Below are positions 49,344-60,062 of a DNA stretch of 64,000 nt, in pieces. This DNA is from Gammaproteobacteria bacterium. Its GTDB lineage: Bacteria > Pseudomonadota > Gammaproteobacteria > Competibacterales > Competibacteraceae. The notes under the pieces are model-generated. The model was not told where the DNA came from. It saw only the letters and a program-made list of their open reading frames with translations, and searched no databases. Where the stretch lies: positions 1 to 64,000 of the forward strand of contig JACKMZ010000013.1 of assembly GCA_024235135.1 (NCBI GenBank), written 5' to 3'. Position numbers and translations under genes: made by a program. Position 1 is the stretch's first letter, and every line of letters starts with the position of its first letter.

Positions 49344-50528
49344 TCACATTCTGCAACCGCGAGCGGGGTCGGCCAGCGCCTTGACCGCCACGCCGATGAC
49401 CTTGTTCTGACTGCCGTCCACCTCCCGCAGGTAGATATCCTGCACGGGATTGTGAGCTTTCGAGAACGTGACCGTGCCGCGCGGGCTATCGAGCGTCGTG
49501 GACGCCATGGCCTTGATCAACTCGTCCCGTTGGCTGATGTCCCCATTCACCGCCGTCAGCCCCGCGCTGAGTAACTGCGCGGCATCGTAGCCTTGAACCG
49601 CATACACGTCGGGCAATTCGTGGTATTCCTTTTGGTACGCTTCCCGAAAGGCGTTGTCCTTGGGGGTATTCAAGCCATCGGCGTAGTGCAAGGTCGTTAT
49701 CAGTCCTTGCGCCGCGTCGCCTTGCGCTTCGAGCGTGCCGTCGGTGAGGAAGCCCGGCCCGTAAAGCGGGATGGAGTCCTTTAGTCCGGCCGCCGCGTAA
49801 TCCTTGACGAATTTGACGGCGCCGGCTCCGGCGAAGAAAACGAACACCGCATCCGGCTTAAGGGCCGCGATCTCCGTCAAATACGACTGGAACTCGACCT
49901 GTGGGAAGGGCAAGTACATTTCCTTCACCACTTTGCCCCCGCCCTGCTCAAAGGCTTCCTTGAAGCCGGCGACCGATTGTTCCCCGAATGAATATTTCCA
50001 GGACAACGTCACCACCTTCTTGTGTCCACGTTCCAGCATGACCTTGCCCATGGCGTAAGCGGATTGCCAGGCGGAGAAGGAGGTACGGAAAATGGTCGGC
50101 GCGCACAGCGGACCGGTAATTTCATCGGCGCCCGCGTTGGGTATGATCAAGAGCGCCTTGTTGTCACGCGCGACCTTGGTCATGGCCAAGGCCACGCCCG
50201 AATGGACGGTTCCCACGAGCACATCGACGGCGTCCCGTTTGATCAATTTACTGGCGTTTTCGGGCGCTTTTGCGGGATTGGATTCGTCGTCGACAGTGAA
50301 GAACTCGATCGGCCGTCCGCCGAGTTTGCCGCCCTGTTCGGCCACGGCCAACTTGAAGCCATTGGTGATGGCATTGCCTAATTTGGCATAGGTCCCTGTA
50401 TAGGGCAGCATGAGGCCGACTTTGATCTTGGTTTCCTCGGCTTGAGCCGGTTGTCCTGGCTCGACGCCGATACCCACGATCACCAAAGAAATGAATAGTC
50501 CGAGGAAGGAATGTGCCGAGTATTTCAC
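49344..50528 (-). CDS. livK: ABC transporter substrate-binding protein, LivK-like (aromatic acid candidate)
   Basis: A 394-residue periplasmic binding protein with a signal peptide (SAHSFLGLFISLVIVGIGV, cleavage near AQAEE). The type I fold starts KIKVGLMLPYTGTYAKLGNA and continues with RPIEFFTVDDESNPAKAPEN. I take the GTG at 50528 as the start because AGGGAG lies upstream and translation then begins with the signal peptide. Related proteins in box and benzoate clusters bind benzoate or other aromatic acids; amino acids cannot be excluded. Confidence 0.9.
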   Translation of the reverse strand: MKYSAHSFLGLFISLVIVGIGVEPGQPAQAEETKIKVGLMLPYTGTYAKLGNAITNGFKLAVAEQGGKLGGRPIEFFTVDDESNPAKAPENASKLIKRDAVDVLVGTVHSGVALAMTKVARDNKALLIIPNAGADEITGPLCAPTIFRTSFSAWQSAYAMGKVMLERGHKKVVTLSWKYSFGEQSVAGFKEAFEQGGGKVVKEMYLPFPQVEFQSYLTEIAALKPDAVFVFFAGAGAVKFVKDYAAAGLKDSIPLYGPGFLTDGTLEAQGDAAQGLITTLHYADGLNTPKDNAFREAYQKEYHELPDVYAVQGYDAAQLLSAGLTAVNGDISQRDELIKAMASTTLDSPRGTVTFSKAHNPVQDIYLREVDGSQNKVIGVAVKALADPARGCRM

Positions 50529-50662
50529 TGAACTGCTCCCTAGATGAGGCCGTACTCGTATCGAATACGGCGCTACTTCGCTTGCCACGCGCGAATGCCC
50601 GCGAGCCCATGCCGCGAACATTCGCTTGAATTGGACTATCGCGGTTTCAGGACGAGAAACCG

Positions 50663-52261
50663 CTATTCGGAACTCAAGGTGCGTAGCTTGAAACGTTGAA
50701 TCTTTCCGGTGGCGGTTTTCGGCAACTCGTTGATAAATTCGATCCAGCGGGGATATTTGTAGGGCGCGAGATGGGCCTTGACGTGCCGTTTCAACTCATC
50801 GGCCAGGGCCGGGGATGGCGCATGGCCGGGTTTCGTCACCACATAGGCGATGGGCTTGATCAGGCCATCGTCGTCGGCCTTGCCGACCACTGCGGCTTCC
50901 AGTACGGCGTCGTGGGCGAACAGGGTCGCCTCGACCTCGATCGGGGAGACGTAAATGCCGCTGACCTTGAGCATGTCGTCGCTGCGGCCTGCGTAGGTGT
51001 AGTAGCCGTCGTTGTCCATGTAATATTTGTCGCCGCTGCGGGTCCAGGTTCCCTGAAAGGTGTTCCGCGACTTTTCCCGGTTATTCCAATAGAGCGCGGC
51101 GCTGGTGGCGCCCGCCACCTGCAGTTCGCCGACCTCGCCAGGCGCGACCGGATTGTTATGATCGTCCATCAGGCGCACTTGATAACCGGGGACGGGTTTC
51201 CCGGTCGTGCCGTAACGGATGTCGCCCGAGCGATTCGAAAGGAAGATATGCAGCATTTCCGTGGAGCCCAGTCCATCGAAGATTTCGACGCCCATGTGTC
51301 CCGACCAGCGGTTGCCGATCTCATAGGGAAGCGCCTCGCCGGCCGACGTGCAGCGCCGCAAGCGCAATTCGCTGCGTTTGGGCAGGTCGGGACTGGCCAA
51401 CATGGATGCGTAGAGCGTCGGCACGCCGAAAAATATCGTCGGTTGATGGCGGCGCAGGCGGGCAAATACCGATTCCGGCGTGGGACGTTCCGCCATCAGA
51501 ATCGAAGTCGCGCCGACCGACATCGGGAAGGTCAAGCCATTGCCCAGACCGTAGGCGAAAAATAGCTTGGCGGCGGAGAAGCCCACATCGCTTTCTTCGA
51601 TCCCGAGAATGGGCTGAGCATACAGATAAGAGGTCTGAATCGGGCTGGAATGCAGATGCACGGTTCCCTTGGGCGCCCCCGTGGAACCCGATGAATAAAG
51701 CCAAAAGCACACGTCGTCGGCGGTGGTCGAAACGGTCGTGAAGGTGGCGGAGGCTTCGGCCAGCAACGCGGTCAGGGAATCGACGCCCGGTGCGCCCTCC
51801 GCCTCCCCGGAAACGAGGATATGTTTCAAATGCGGCAACTTGCCCAGCAAAGGCTGAAACAGCGGCAGCAAGGGAGCGGAAATCACGGCGATCCGCGCCC
51901 GGCTGTCGCTGACCATGTATTCATAGTCTTTCGAGGTTAACAGCGTGTTGACCGGTATCGGTACAATCCCCGCCCGAATCGCGCCGAGAAACGCGGTGGG
52001 AAAATCGATGCTGTCGTGAAGACAAAGCAAAATCCGGTGCTCCATCTCCAAGCCCAAGGTCTTCAGTACGTTCGCGAAACGGGCGGTTCGGTCGGCGACT
52101 TCCCCGTAACTGTATTGGCCGTTGTCATCGATGAAGGCGATTTTGTCCGCCCGCCCCCTTTTCAGATTGCGTTCGATTAGGTCGTGGGCCGCGTTGTAAT
52201 CTCGGGGTATGGTGATTCTGGGTGGGTTTGCACGATGGTCTACGGTGCTGAGCTGTGGCAT
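50663..52261 (-). CDS. bclA: Benzoate-CoA ligase
   Basis: A 532-residue AMP-forming ligase. The P-loop is FWLYSSGSTGAPKG, followed by SAAKLFFAYGLGNGLTFPM, a benzoate-CoA ligase pattern. Then come DGLGSTEMLHIFLSN and, in the C-terminal domain, YTYAGRSDDMLKVSGIYVSP and the catalytic Lys in PKTATGKIQRF. ATG 52261 is chosen because GGAGGAGA precedes it and the N-terminus then matches the family; the frame upstream is not coding. It activates benzoate to benzoyl-CoA, the entry step. It heads the operon with the Liv importer. Confidence 0.94.
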   Translation of the reverse strand: MPQLSTVDHRANPPRITIPRDYNAAHDLIERNLKRGRADKIAFIDDNGQYSYGEVADRTARFANVLKTLGLEMEHRILLCLHDSIDFPTAFLGAIRAGIVPIPVNTLLTSKDYEYMVSDSRARIAVISAPLLPLFQPLLGKLPHLKHILVSGEAEGAPGVDSLTALLAEASATFTTVSTTADDVCFWLYSSGSTGAPKGTVHLHSSPIQTSYLYAQPILGIEESDVGFSAAKLFFAYGLGNGLTFPMSVGATSILMAERPTPESVFARLRRHQPTIFFGVPTLYASMLASPDLPKRSELRLRRCTSAGEALPYEIGNRWSGHMGVEIFDGLGSTEMLHIFLSNRSGDIRYGTTGKPVPGYQVRLMDDHNNPVAPGEVGELQVAGATSAALYWNNREKSRNTFQGTWTRSGDKYYMDNDGYYTYAGRSDDMLKVSGIYVSPIEVEATLFAHDAVLEAAVVGKADDDGLIKPIAYVVTKPGHAPSPALADELKRHVKAHLAPYKYPRWIEFINELPKTATGKIQRFKLRTLSSE

Positions 52262-52847
52262 GGGATACTCTCTCCTCCGGTGGTTGCACGCGATGGTTTT
52301 GCTCTCTTTGCTCCAAAGCGTATCGAGCGGCCCGATGACGCCATCGCAATCGGGCTGGCTTACCGCAGTCAGGCGACAAGCTGATCGCTTGCGCCGGAAC
52401 GGGTCGGCCATCGCAGGGCGGCCCGCTTGATCTTCCGAATCCCGCGGACGAATCGGCCCGCAGGAGCGTTCGTGGCCGAAGGCGACATCCGGAGGACGAG
52501 TGACCGGTTCACCGTGGCCATCTTTTTATGCTGTCGCCAGGAACGAGGACCCCTGCGCCGCGCCGCGCCGGGTGAGGCATCCGGGGACGACGCGGTCAGC
52601 GCGGATGCTCCGGCACTGGCGTGCGTTCCTCCCGACGACAAAATCGTTTAGGGCGGGGGGATGGGCGATTGCCGGTGTTTAACTGACCTGCTCACCACTT
52701 CGCCGCCTGCTCGTACACGGCGAACCACCCCCCCGCGGCAGGTATTCGAAAACTCCCGATCAGGTCCGCGCGATGCCTGTCGTTATCGCATTTCGTTATC
52801 GCGCCCCCTCGCAGAGGACGCGCCGACTCACGGCGTGGACCGTGCGC
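52262..52847. other. Intergenic region upstream of the benzoate-CoA ligase operon
   Basis: About 590 GC-rich bases containing the promoter of bclA-liv-fds. Random frames of 60-90 codons occur on both strands. I see no copy of the ATGCAAYATAATGC motif and no RNA gene. Confidence 0.5.
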
Positions 52848-53315
52848 TCAGGTTTTGCTGAAGTCGATCGCCCCTTGCGGCAGCAGATACAACACCAACG
52901 CCTTGCCATCGCTGACCGTTGGGCTGTGCGCGCTGTCGGGTCCGTAGACCAGCCACCCTTGGCCGCGCCCGTCGAACTTGGCGTCTTCCGTGAGCGGCAT
53001 GATCATGTCGATTTCCCCGTTCGGATGACGGTGATGAGGACCGCGGATGCTGTCCATTTCCACCACGTCGACGCTGAAGCCATGCGTGTCGTCGCCGGCT
53101 TTCACGACGCGGCCGAATTTGACCCCCCCGGCTTCGCGGTTACACATCCACCCGTCCTCGACACCTTGCCGGCAGGCGCTGAAAATACTTTCGAATACTT
53201 CGCCGTCGGCCGGAAAAGACGCGTTCAGTTCGCTCTCAAGCGGTTTATCCAAAGGTTTGCCCGCGATCTGGCGGGTCACGGATGAAATCAGGTCGGCAAA
53301 TTGCTCAGGGGTCAT
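52848..53315 (-). CDS. DUF4863 family protein
   Basis: A 155-residue cupin-like protein with GPHHRHPNGEIDMIMPLTEDAKFDG (metal-binding His and Glu) and GWLVYGPDSAHSPTV. DUF4863 includes 4-hydroxylaminobenzoate lyase (PnbB), and members recur in box clusters. The enzymatic step here is unknown. It lies 37 bases after boxD, with which it forms an operon. Confidence 0.88.
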   Translation of the reverse strand: MTPEQFADLISSVTRQIAGKPLDKPLESELNASFPADGEVFESIFSACRQGVEDGWMCNREAGGVKFGRVVKAGDDTHGFSVDVVEMDSIRGPHHRHPNGEIDMIMPLTEDAKFDGRGQGWLVYGPDSAHSPTVSDGKALVLYLLPQGAIDFSKT

Positions 53316-53352
53316 GAGGACTCCTTCATGTCGTGTATTCGGAAAACGCGCT

Positions 53353-54921
53353 TCAATAGCGCAGCTCAGCCGCGTTCTGGGCCAGGGCCTGCAAACTTTT
53401 CAGGGGGCCCTGTAAGGCGGACAGTCGGTGGTAGAAGCGCAAGGCTCGCAACCCGCCGAGTTCTTCGCCGCCACCGGCGCGTCCCGGACCGCCATGCAGG
53501 CACATGGGCATGACATTGCCGTGCCCGGTATTGGATGGTCCCACTTCCCGATTGATGGCCAGTATCCGACCCTGCGAGCCGGCCAGCCCGATCAGGGCGG
53601 CCTCGATGAAGGCGTCGTCTCCACTGAAAACCGAGGCGACCAGCGAACCTTTGCCCAGGCGCGCGATGTCCAGGGCCTGCTCCAGACCGTCGTAGGCCAT
53701 GAGGGTCGCGACCGGCCCGAACACTTCTTCGTCGTGGACGAGGCTGGATTGCAAGGGTTTGGAGCAGATGAGCAGCGTTGGCGGAACAAAAGCGCCGACG
53801 CTCGGATCGGCATCGATGAGACGAAAGTCCGGGCCGCCCGCGAAAACCACTTCGGCATCCCGGCTGAGCGCCGCGATGCCTTCTTGCACCGCGGTTTGCT
53901 GAGCCTGGCTGACCAACGGGCCCATTTTCACGGAGGGGTTACGCGGATTGCCGACGCTGACTTTGGCGAGCCGGGCGATCAGCGCCTCGGAGACGGCCGT
54001 GAGCAGCGGCGCCGGCACGAGAATGCGGCGGATGGCGGTGCATTTCTGGCCGGCCTTGAGCGTCATTTCGCGCGCGACCTCTTTGATGAAGAGGTCGAAT
54101 TCGGGGTCCCCCGCCTTGACGTCGGGACCGAGCAGAACCGAATTCAGGCTGTCGGCTTCGATATTGAGCCGGGCGCCATTCCGCACCACGGCGGGATGGC
54201 TGCGGATGTGGACAGCGGTGGCGGCCGAACCGGTAAAAACGACCGCGTCATCGCCCGTGACATGATCGAGCAAATCCCCCGCGCTGCCGCAAGCGATGGA
54301 CAACGCACCGGCCGGCAACACCCCTGAATTGGCGACATCTTCAACCATGCGCTGCGCCAGCCAGGCGGTCGACGTGGCGGGCTTGGCGAAAATGGGCACG
54401 CCGGAAAGCAGCGTCGGCGCGGCCTTTTCCCATAGCCCCCAGGCCGGGAAGTTGAAGGCGTTGATATGAATGGCTACGCCCCGCAGGGGCGCCGCCAGGT
54501 GCAGAGCCTGGAAGGATTCATCCTTACCCAGTCGCACGAAGTCGCCGTCCTTCAAATAATGCGCGTCCCCCAACGGCTTGGCGGCCTTCGCATAATATTT
54601 CAAGGTGTAAATGGCGCCGTCGATGTCGAAAGCGGCGTCAGCGGCCGGCGAACCCGAATTGGCTAGGGCAATTTCGTAATAACTGTCCCGCTTGGCCGTC
54701 AGCACCTCGGCGATTCGGTTCAGAAGCGTGGCGCGTTCCGCGAAACTCAACCGGCGCAAATTCGCCCCACCGACCTGGCGCGCGTAATCCAGCGCCGCCC
54801 CGTAATCCACGCCTTGCGTGGATGCCCTCGCCAACTCGGTACCGAGTACGGGATCGAACAGGGGCTGGCCGGGACCCTGTCCCGCAATCCACTCCCCGCA
54901 CACATTGTTTAATAACATCAT
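53353..54921 (-). CDS. boxD: 3,4-dehydroadipyl-CoA semialdehyde dehydrogenase
   Basis: A 522-residue aldehyde dehydrogenase. NAFNFPAWGLWEKAAPTLL is the catalytic-Asn region, NIEADSLNS holds the general base Glu and KAGQKCTAIRR the nucleophile Cys. It has the PaaZ/BoxD N-terminal pattern LFDPVLGTELARAST. BoxD oxidises the ring-opened semialdehyde with NADP+. I choose ATG 54921, nine bases after GGAG; GTG 54927 and ATG 54918 are alternatives. It is transcribed away from boxC, with the second 14-mer in between. Confidence 0.94.
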   Translation of the reverse strand: MMLLNNVCGEWIAGQGPGQPLFDPVLGTELARASTQGVDYGAALDYARQVGGANLRRLSFAERATLLNRIAEVLTAKRDSYYEIALANSGSPAADAAFDIDGAIYTLKYYAKAAKPLGDAHYLKDGDFVRLGKDESFQALHLAAPLRGVAIHINAFNFPAWGLWEKAAPTLLSGVPIFAKPATSTAWLAQRMVEDVANSGVLPAGALSIACGSAGDLLDHVTGDDAVVFTGSAATAVHIRSHPAVVRNGARLNIEADSLNSVLLGPDVKAGDPEFDLFIKEVAREMTLKAGQKCTAIRRILVPAPLLTAVSEALIARLAKVSVGNPRNPSVKMGPLVSQAQQTAVQEGIAALSRDAEVVFAGGPDFRLIDADPSVGAFVPPTLLICSKPLQSSLVHDEEVFGPVATLMAYDGLEQALDIARLGKGSLVASVFSGDDAFIEAALIGLAGSQGRILAINREVGPSNTGHGNVMPMCLHGGPGRAGGGEELGGLRALRFYHRLSALQGPLKSLQALAQNAAELRY

Positions 54922-54927
54922 CAACAC

Positions 54928-55562
54928 GGGCTCCGAATTTTCGAGTTAAGTGATGGATCGCTCCGTAAAGGCCATGAACCCGAGTTCAATGGTCCAGGGA
55001 TCGTTCATCGGGCAATTCCTGCCGATGCGAATCTCCGATCCACATGAGCCGATCGCCCAAGCGACGCTCCCCTGGCCGGTACGAAGCGGCGGTACGGCGT
55101 TGACAGCAAGGGAAATCATCCACCACGCGCGCCCCTCGTTGGCCGATGGGCTCCAATGGATGAATTTTATAGTACATGCTGCGGCATTCATCAATAGGAA
55201 ATATGTAATATAATTCTTTTACTGCCAATGTGAGTCAATGACTGACAAATATTTTTACCAGTTTATGCAACATAATGCTTTACTTGTGCGCAATGCATGA
55301 ACTAACATACATGAAACGAGAGAGGCGAGCAGCTTGAGCGCCATCAGGCACTCGGCGTTCTTGACGATGGCCGCCCGAGGAGTTCCCGCTACGAGCGCCC
55401 CGCTTACGACGACGGAGAGCTCTTCTCTGAAGGGCCGGGTGGGTGAGCGCCAGGGATCGTCACTCCAGGCGGAGCATCTTCTGGTATTGACGAGATCGCG
55501 TGCGGCCGGATAACGCCTTACCCCTGCGTAGACTCATATACTTATGATTTTCGGAGAATTCT
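54928..55562. promoter_or_regulatory. Divergent boxD / boxC control region
   Basis: About 635 bases with no supported gene. The left half, 55150-55320, is AT-rich and carries ATGCAACATAATGC (55265-55278), the near-copy of the 37909 site. A further TGCG-N3-TGCA pair (55287-55297) lies beside it. The right part, 55320-55540, is GC-rich and unexplained. GGAGAATTCT precedes the boxC ATG. Confidence 0.6.
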
Positions 55563-57263
55563 ATGGCTCAGGTTGCCACGACAGCAGAAACTGAAAGCAA
55601 ACAGTTCATCGACTACCAGACCCATCCCGATCATTACCGGCATTGGCAATTGGCGTTCGATGGTCCGATTGCGACACTGAAAATGGATGTCAACGAGGAC
55701 GCGGGCCTCAAGCCCGGCTACAAACTGAAACTGAATTCATACGATCTGGGCGTGGACATCGAACTGTACGATGCCTTGCAGCGTATTCGTTTCGAGCATC
55801 CCGAGGTGCGCAGCGTCGTGCTCACCAGCAGCAAGGACCGCATATTCTGTTCCGGGGCCAATATCTTCATGCTCGGCAAGTCCACGCATCCTTGGAAGGT
55901 GAACTTTTGTAAGTTCACCAACGAGACGCGCAATGGCATCGAGGATTCCAGCGAATATTCCGGGTTGAAATTCATCGCCGCCTGCAATGGCACGACGGCC
56001 GGCGGCGGTTACGAGCTGGCCCTGGCCTGCGACCATATCATCCTGATCGATGACCGCTCCTCCGCGGTCAGCCTGCCGGAAGTCCCCCTGCTGGGCGTGC
56101 TGCCGGGAACTGGGGGTCTGACCCGCGTCACGGACAAGCGCAAGGTCCGGCACGATCTGGCGGATATCTTCTGCACCCTGACCGAGGGCGTGCGGGCGGA
56201 TCGCGCCAAGCAATGGCGATTGATCGACGAATCGGCCAAGCGCCACGAGTTCGACGAAGTGGTCAAGCAGCGCGCCCTGGCAATGGGGGCGAGCAGTAAT
56301 CGGCCCGAAAACGCCGTCGGGGTGGAGATGACGCCCTTGCGGCGCACCATCGACGAGGCCGGCTATCACTACGAATACGTCGATGTCGTCATCAGCCCGT
56401 CCGCGCGTACGGCCACCCTTACCGTGTCCGCGCCGCAGGAACTCCCGGCGGACGATCTGGACGCCATTCTGGCGGCGGGTATGTCCTGGTGGCCGTTGCA
56501 GATGGCGCGCGAACTCGATGACGCCATTCTGATGCTGCGCACCAACAATCTCGACGTGGGCACCTGGATTTTGAAGACCCAGGGCGACGCCAGCCGGGTG
56601 CTGGCCGCGGACGCCAGCTTGCTGCGTCATCAGGATCATTGGTTCGTGCGGGAAGTCATCGGCATGCTCAGACGCACGCTGGCCCGGCTCGACGTCTCGT
56701 CGCGCACCTTGTTCGCCCTTATCGAGCCAGGGTCCTGCTTCGTGGGAACCTTGCTCGAGCTGGCCCTGGCGGCCGATCGGAGCTACATGCTCGCCCTGGC
56801 GGAAGGGGAAGCGGCCGAAGGCGAGGCCGAGGCGCCGAAGATCGCGCTGTCCGAGCTCAATTTCGGCGTCTATCCCATGGTCAACAAGCTGGCTCGCATC
56901 ACGGCTCGTTTCTATGGCGAGGAGGAGCCCATCGCCGCGGCGCAGGCGGTCATCGGCCAGCCCTTGTCCCCGGATGCCGCGTTGGAACTGGGACTGATCA
57001 CGATGGCTCCCGACGATATCGACTGGGATGACGAAATACGCATCGCCATCGAAGAACGGGCCAGCCTGTCGCCCGACGCGCTGACCGGATTGGAAGCCAA
57101 TCTGCGCTTCGGTGCGCAGGAAACCATGGAGACCCGGATTTTCGGCCGGCTGTCAGCCTGGCAGAACTGGATATTCATCCGCCCGAATGCGGTGGGCGAG
57201 GCCGGGGCGCTCAAGGTGTTCGGCACCGGAAGCAAAGCCAATTTCGATTGGGGGCGGGTGTGA
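55563..57263 (+). CDS. boxC: Benzoyl-CoA-dihydrodiol lyase (2,3-epoxybenzoyl-CoA hydrolase/lyase)
   Basis: A 566-residue double-crotonase protein. The N-terminal unit has IFCSGANIFMLGKSTHPWKVNFCKFTNE, GTTAGGGYELALACD and LPEVPLLGVLPGTGGLTRVTDKRKVRHD; the C-terminal unit is divergent, with GSCFVGTLLELALAADRSYM. This two-domain plan is specific to BoxC. It adds two waters to the epoxide and cleaves the ring, giving dehydroadipyl-CoA semialdehyde and formate. The gene begins the rightward operon boxC-boxB-boxA. Confidence 0.95.
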   Translation: MAQVATTAETESKQFIDYQTHPDHYRHWQLAFDGPIATLKMDVNEDAGLKPGYKLKLNSYDLGVDIELYDALQRIRFEHPEVRSVVLTSSKDRIFCSGANIFMLGKSTHPWKVNFCKFTNETRNGIEDSSEYSGLKFIAACNGTTAGGGYELALACDHIILIDDRSSAVSLPEVPLLGVLPGTGGLTRVTDKRKVRHDLADIFCTLTEGVRADRAKQWRLIDESAKRHEFDEVVKQRALAMGASSNRPENAVGVEMTPLRRTIDEAGYHYEYVDVVISPSARTATLTVSAPQELPADDLDAILAAGMSWWPLQMARELDDAILMLRTNNLDVGTWILKTQGDASRVLAADASLLRHQDHWFVREVIGMLRRTLARLDVSSRTLFALIEPGSCFVGTLLELALAADRSYMLALAEGEAAEGEAEAPKIALSELNFGVYPMVNKLARITARFYGEEEPIAAAQAVIGQPLSPDAALELGLITMAPDDIDWDDEIRIAIEERASLSPDALTGLEANLRFGAQETMETRIFGRLSAWQNWIFIRPNAVGEAGALKVFGTGSKANFDWGRV

Positions 57264-57333
57264 GTCGCCACCCATTCCCGCAGTGGCGCCGTTTTCGCGC
57301 AACACGTTCAGATCAATCTAAGGGAGTTTCCCA

Positions 57334-58758
<1,425 letters not shown>

Positions 58759-58774
58759 TAGTAGGTCAATCTTG

Positions 58775-58804
58775 CCGGGCGCGCGGCTGTAAGGCGGCGC
58801 CCGG
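58775..58804 (+). repeat. Hairpin between boxB and boxA
   Basis: CCGGGCGC (58775-58782) is inverted as GCGCCCGG (58797-58804). No T-run follows. It may adjust the boxB to boxA transcript ratio or protect the boxB message end. Confidence 0.5.
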
Positions 58805-58822
58805 TTCCGACCGGAGAAGACG

Positions 58823-60058
58823 ATGGCAGCAGCGACATCCGGCGTGGAAATCGCACGCCAACACCTGATCGACCCGGAAATCTGTATTCGTTGCAATACT
58901 TGCGAGGAAACTTGCCCGGTCGATGCGATTACCCACGATTCAACCAATTACGTGGTCGATTTCGAACGCTGCGGTTCAAGCCGGTGCATGGCGTGTATCG
59001 GGCCTTGCCCGACGGGAGCGATCGATTCCTGGCGGCAAGTCGACAAGGCCCAACCCTACACCCTGGACGATCAGTTCTCCTGGGATATTCTGCCCACTCA
59101 GGCCGAGTTCGCGCAGGCCGACGCGGCCGAAATCCCCACGGATGTCGCCGAAATCACCGCCGAGGCCAGTTCCGGCCAGGGTGGACCGGCGGCGCCGCCC
59201 TGGTCGGCCGCGCATCCTTATCTCAACCTGTATTCGATCGCCAAGCCCGCGGTCGCGACCGTGATGGGCAACCATCGACTGACCGCGGCCGAGGCGGCCA
59301 GCGATACGCACCATATCATTCTGGATTTCGGCAATACGGCGTTTCCCGTGCTGGAAGGCCAGACCATCGGCGTATTGCCGCCGGGTCTGGATGAACGGGG
59401 CAAACCGCACCATGTCCGCTTGTTCTCCATCGCCAGTCCGCGCGACGGAGAACGCCCCCACTACAACAATCTGGCGCTGACGGTCAAACGGGTCACGGAG
59501 GATCACCAGGGCCGTCCGGTGCAGGGCGTGGCCTCGAACTACCTGTGCAATTTGCAAAAAGGCGAACAGGTTCAGGTTGTGGGGCCGTATGGGGCCTCCT
59601 ATCTCATGCCGAACCACCCCAACTCCAACATCATCATGATCTGCACTGGAACCGGGGCCGCGCCAATGCGGGCGATGACCGAGCGTCGTCGGCGGCGGCG
59701 TGGGCAGAAGGAAGGCGGCGACCTGATGTTATTTTTCGGTGCGCGCTCCCCGGCCGAGCTTCCGTACTTCGGCCCGCTCATGAAATTGCCGAAGGACTTC
59801 ATCGACATCAATTTCGCCTTCTCGCGCATGCCCGATCGACCCAAGCAATACGTCCAGGATCTGATCATGGCCCGTGGCAGCGACGTCGCGCGTTTGTTGC
59901 GCGATGAGAACACGTACATCTACATCTGCGGCCTCAAAGGCATGGAAACCGGCGTGAACGAAGCGTTCCACGAGGTTTGCGGCCAGCACCAGATGGATTG
60001 GGAGCAACTGTTGCCCGCTCTGCGCAAACAGGGTCGGTATCACGTCGAGACGTATTGA
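58823..60058 (+). CDS. boxA: Benzoyl-CoA 2,3-epoxidase, reductase subunit
   Basis: A 411-residue flavoprotein. The N-terminal ferredoxin domain carries two 4Fe-4S motifs, CIRCNTCEETCPVDAI and CMACIGPCPTGAI. After a linker of about 60 residues, a ferredoxin-NADP reductase domain follows with RLFSIASPRDG for FAD, MICTGTGAAPMRAM for NADPH and YICGLKGMETG. It supplies electrons to BoxB. GGAGAAG lies before the ATG. The stop is 4 bases before the thiolase start. Confidence 0.95.
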   Translation: MAAATSGVEIARQHLIDPEICIRCNTCEETCPVDAITHDSTNYVVDFERCGSSRCMACIGPCPTGAIDSWRQVDKAQPYTLDDQFSWDILPTQAEFAQADAAEIPTDVAEITAEASSGQGGPAAPPWSAAHPYLNLYSIAKPAVATVMGNHRLTAAEAASDTHHIILDFGNTAFPVLEGQTIGVLPPGLDERGKPHHVRLFSIASPRDGERPHYNNLALTVKRVTEDHQGRPVQGVASNYLCNLQKGEQVQVVGPYGASYLMPNHPNSNIIMICTGTGAAPMRAMTERRRRRRGQKEGGDLMLFFGARSPAELPYFGPLMKLPKDFIDINFAFSRMPDRPKQYVQDLIMARGSDVARLLRDENTYIYICGLKGMETGVNEAFHEVCGQHQMDWEQLLPALRKQGRYHVETY

Positions 60059-60062
60059 CGAC

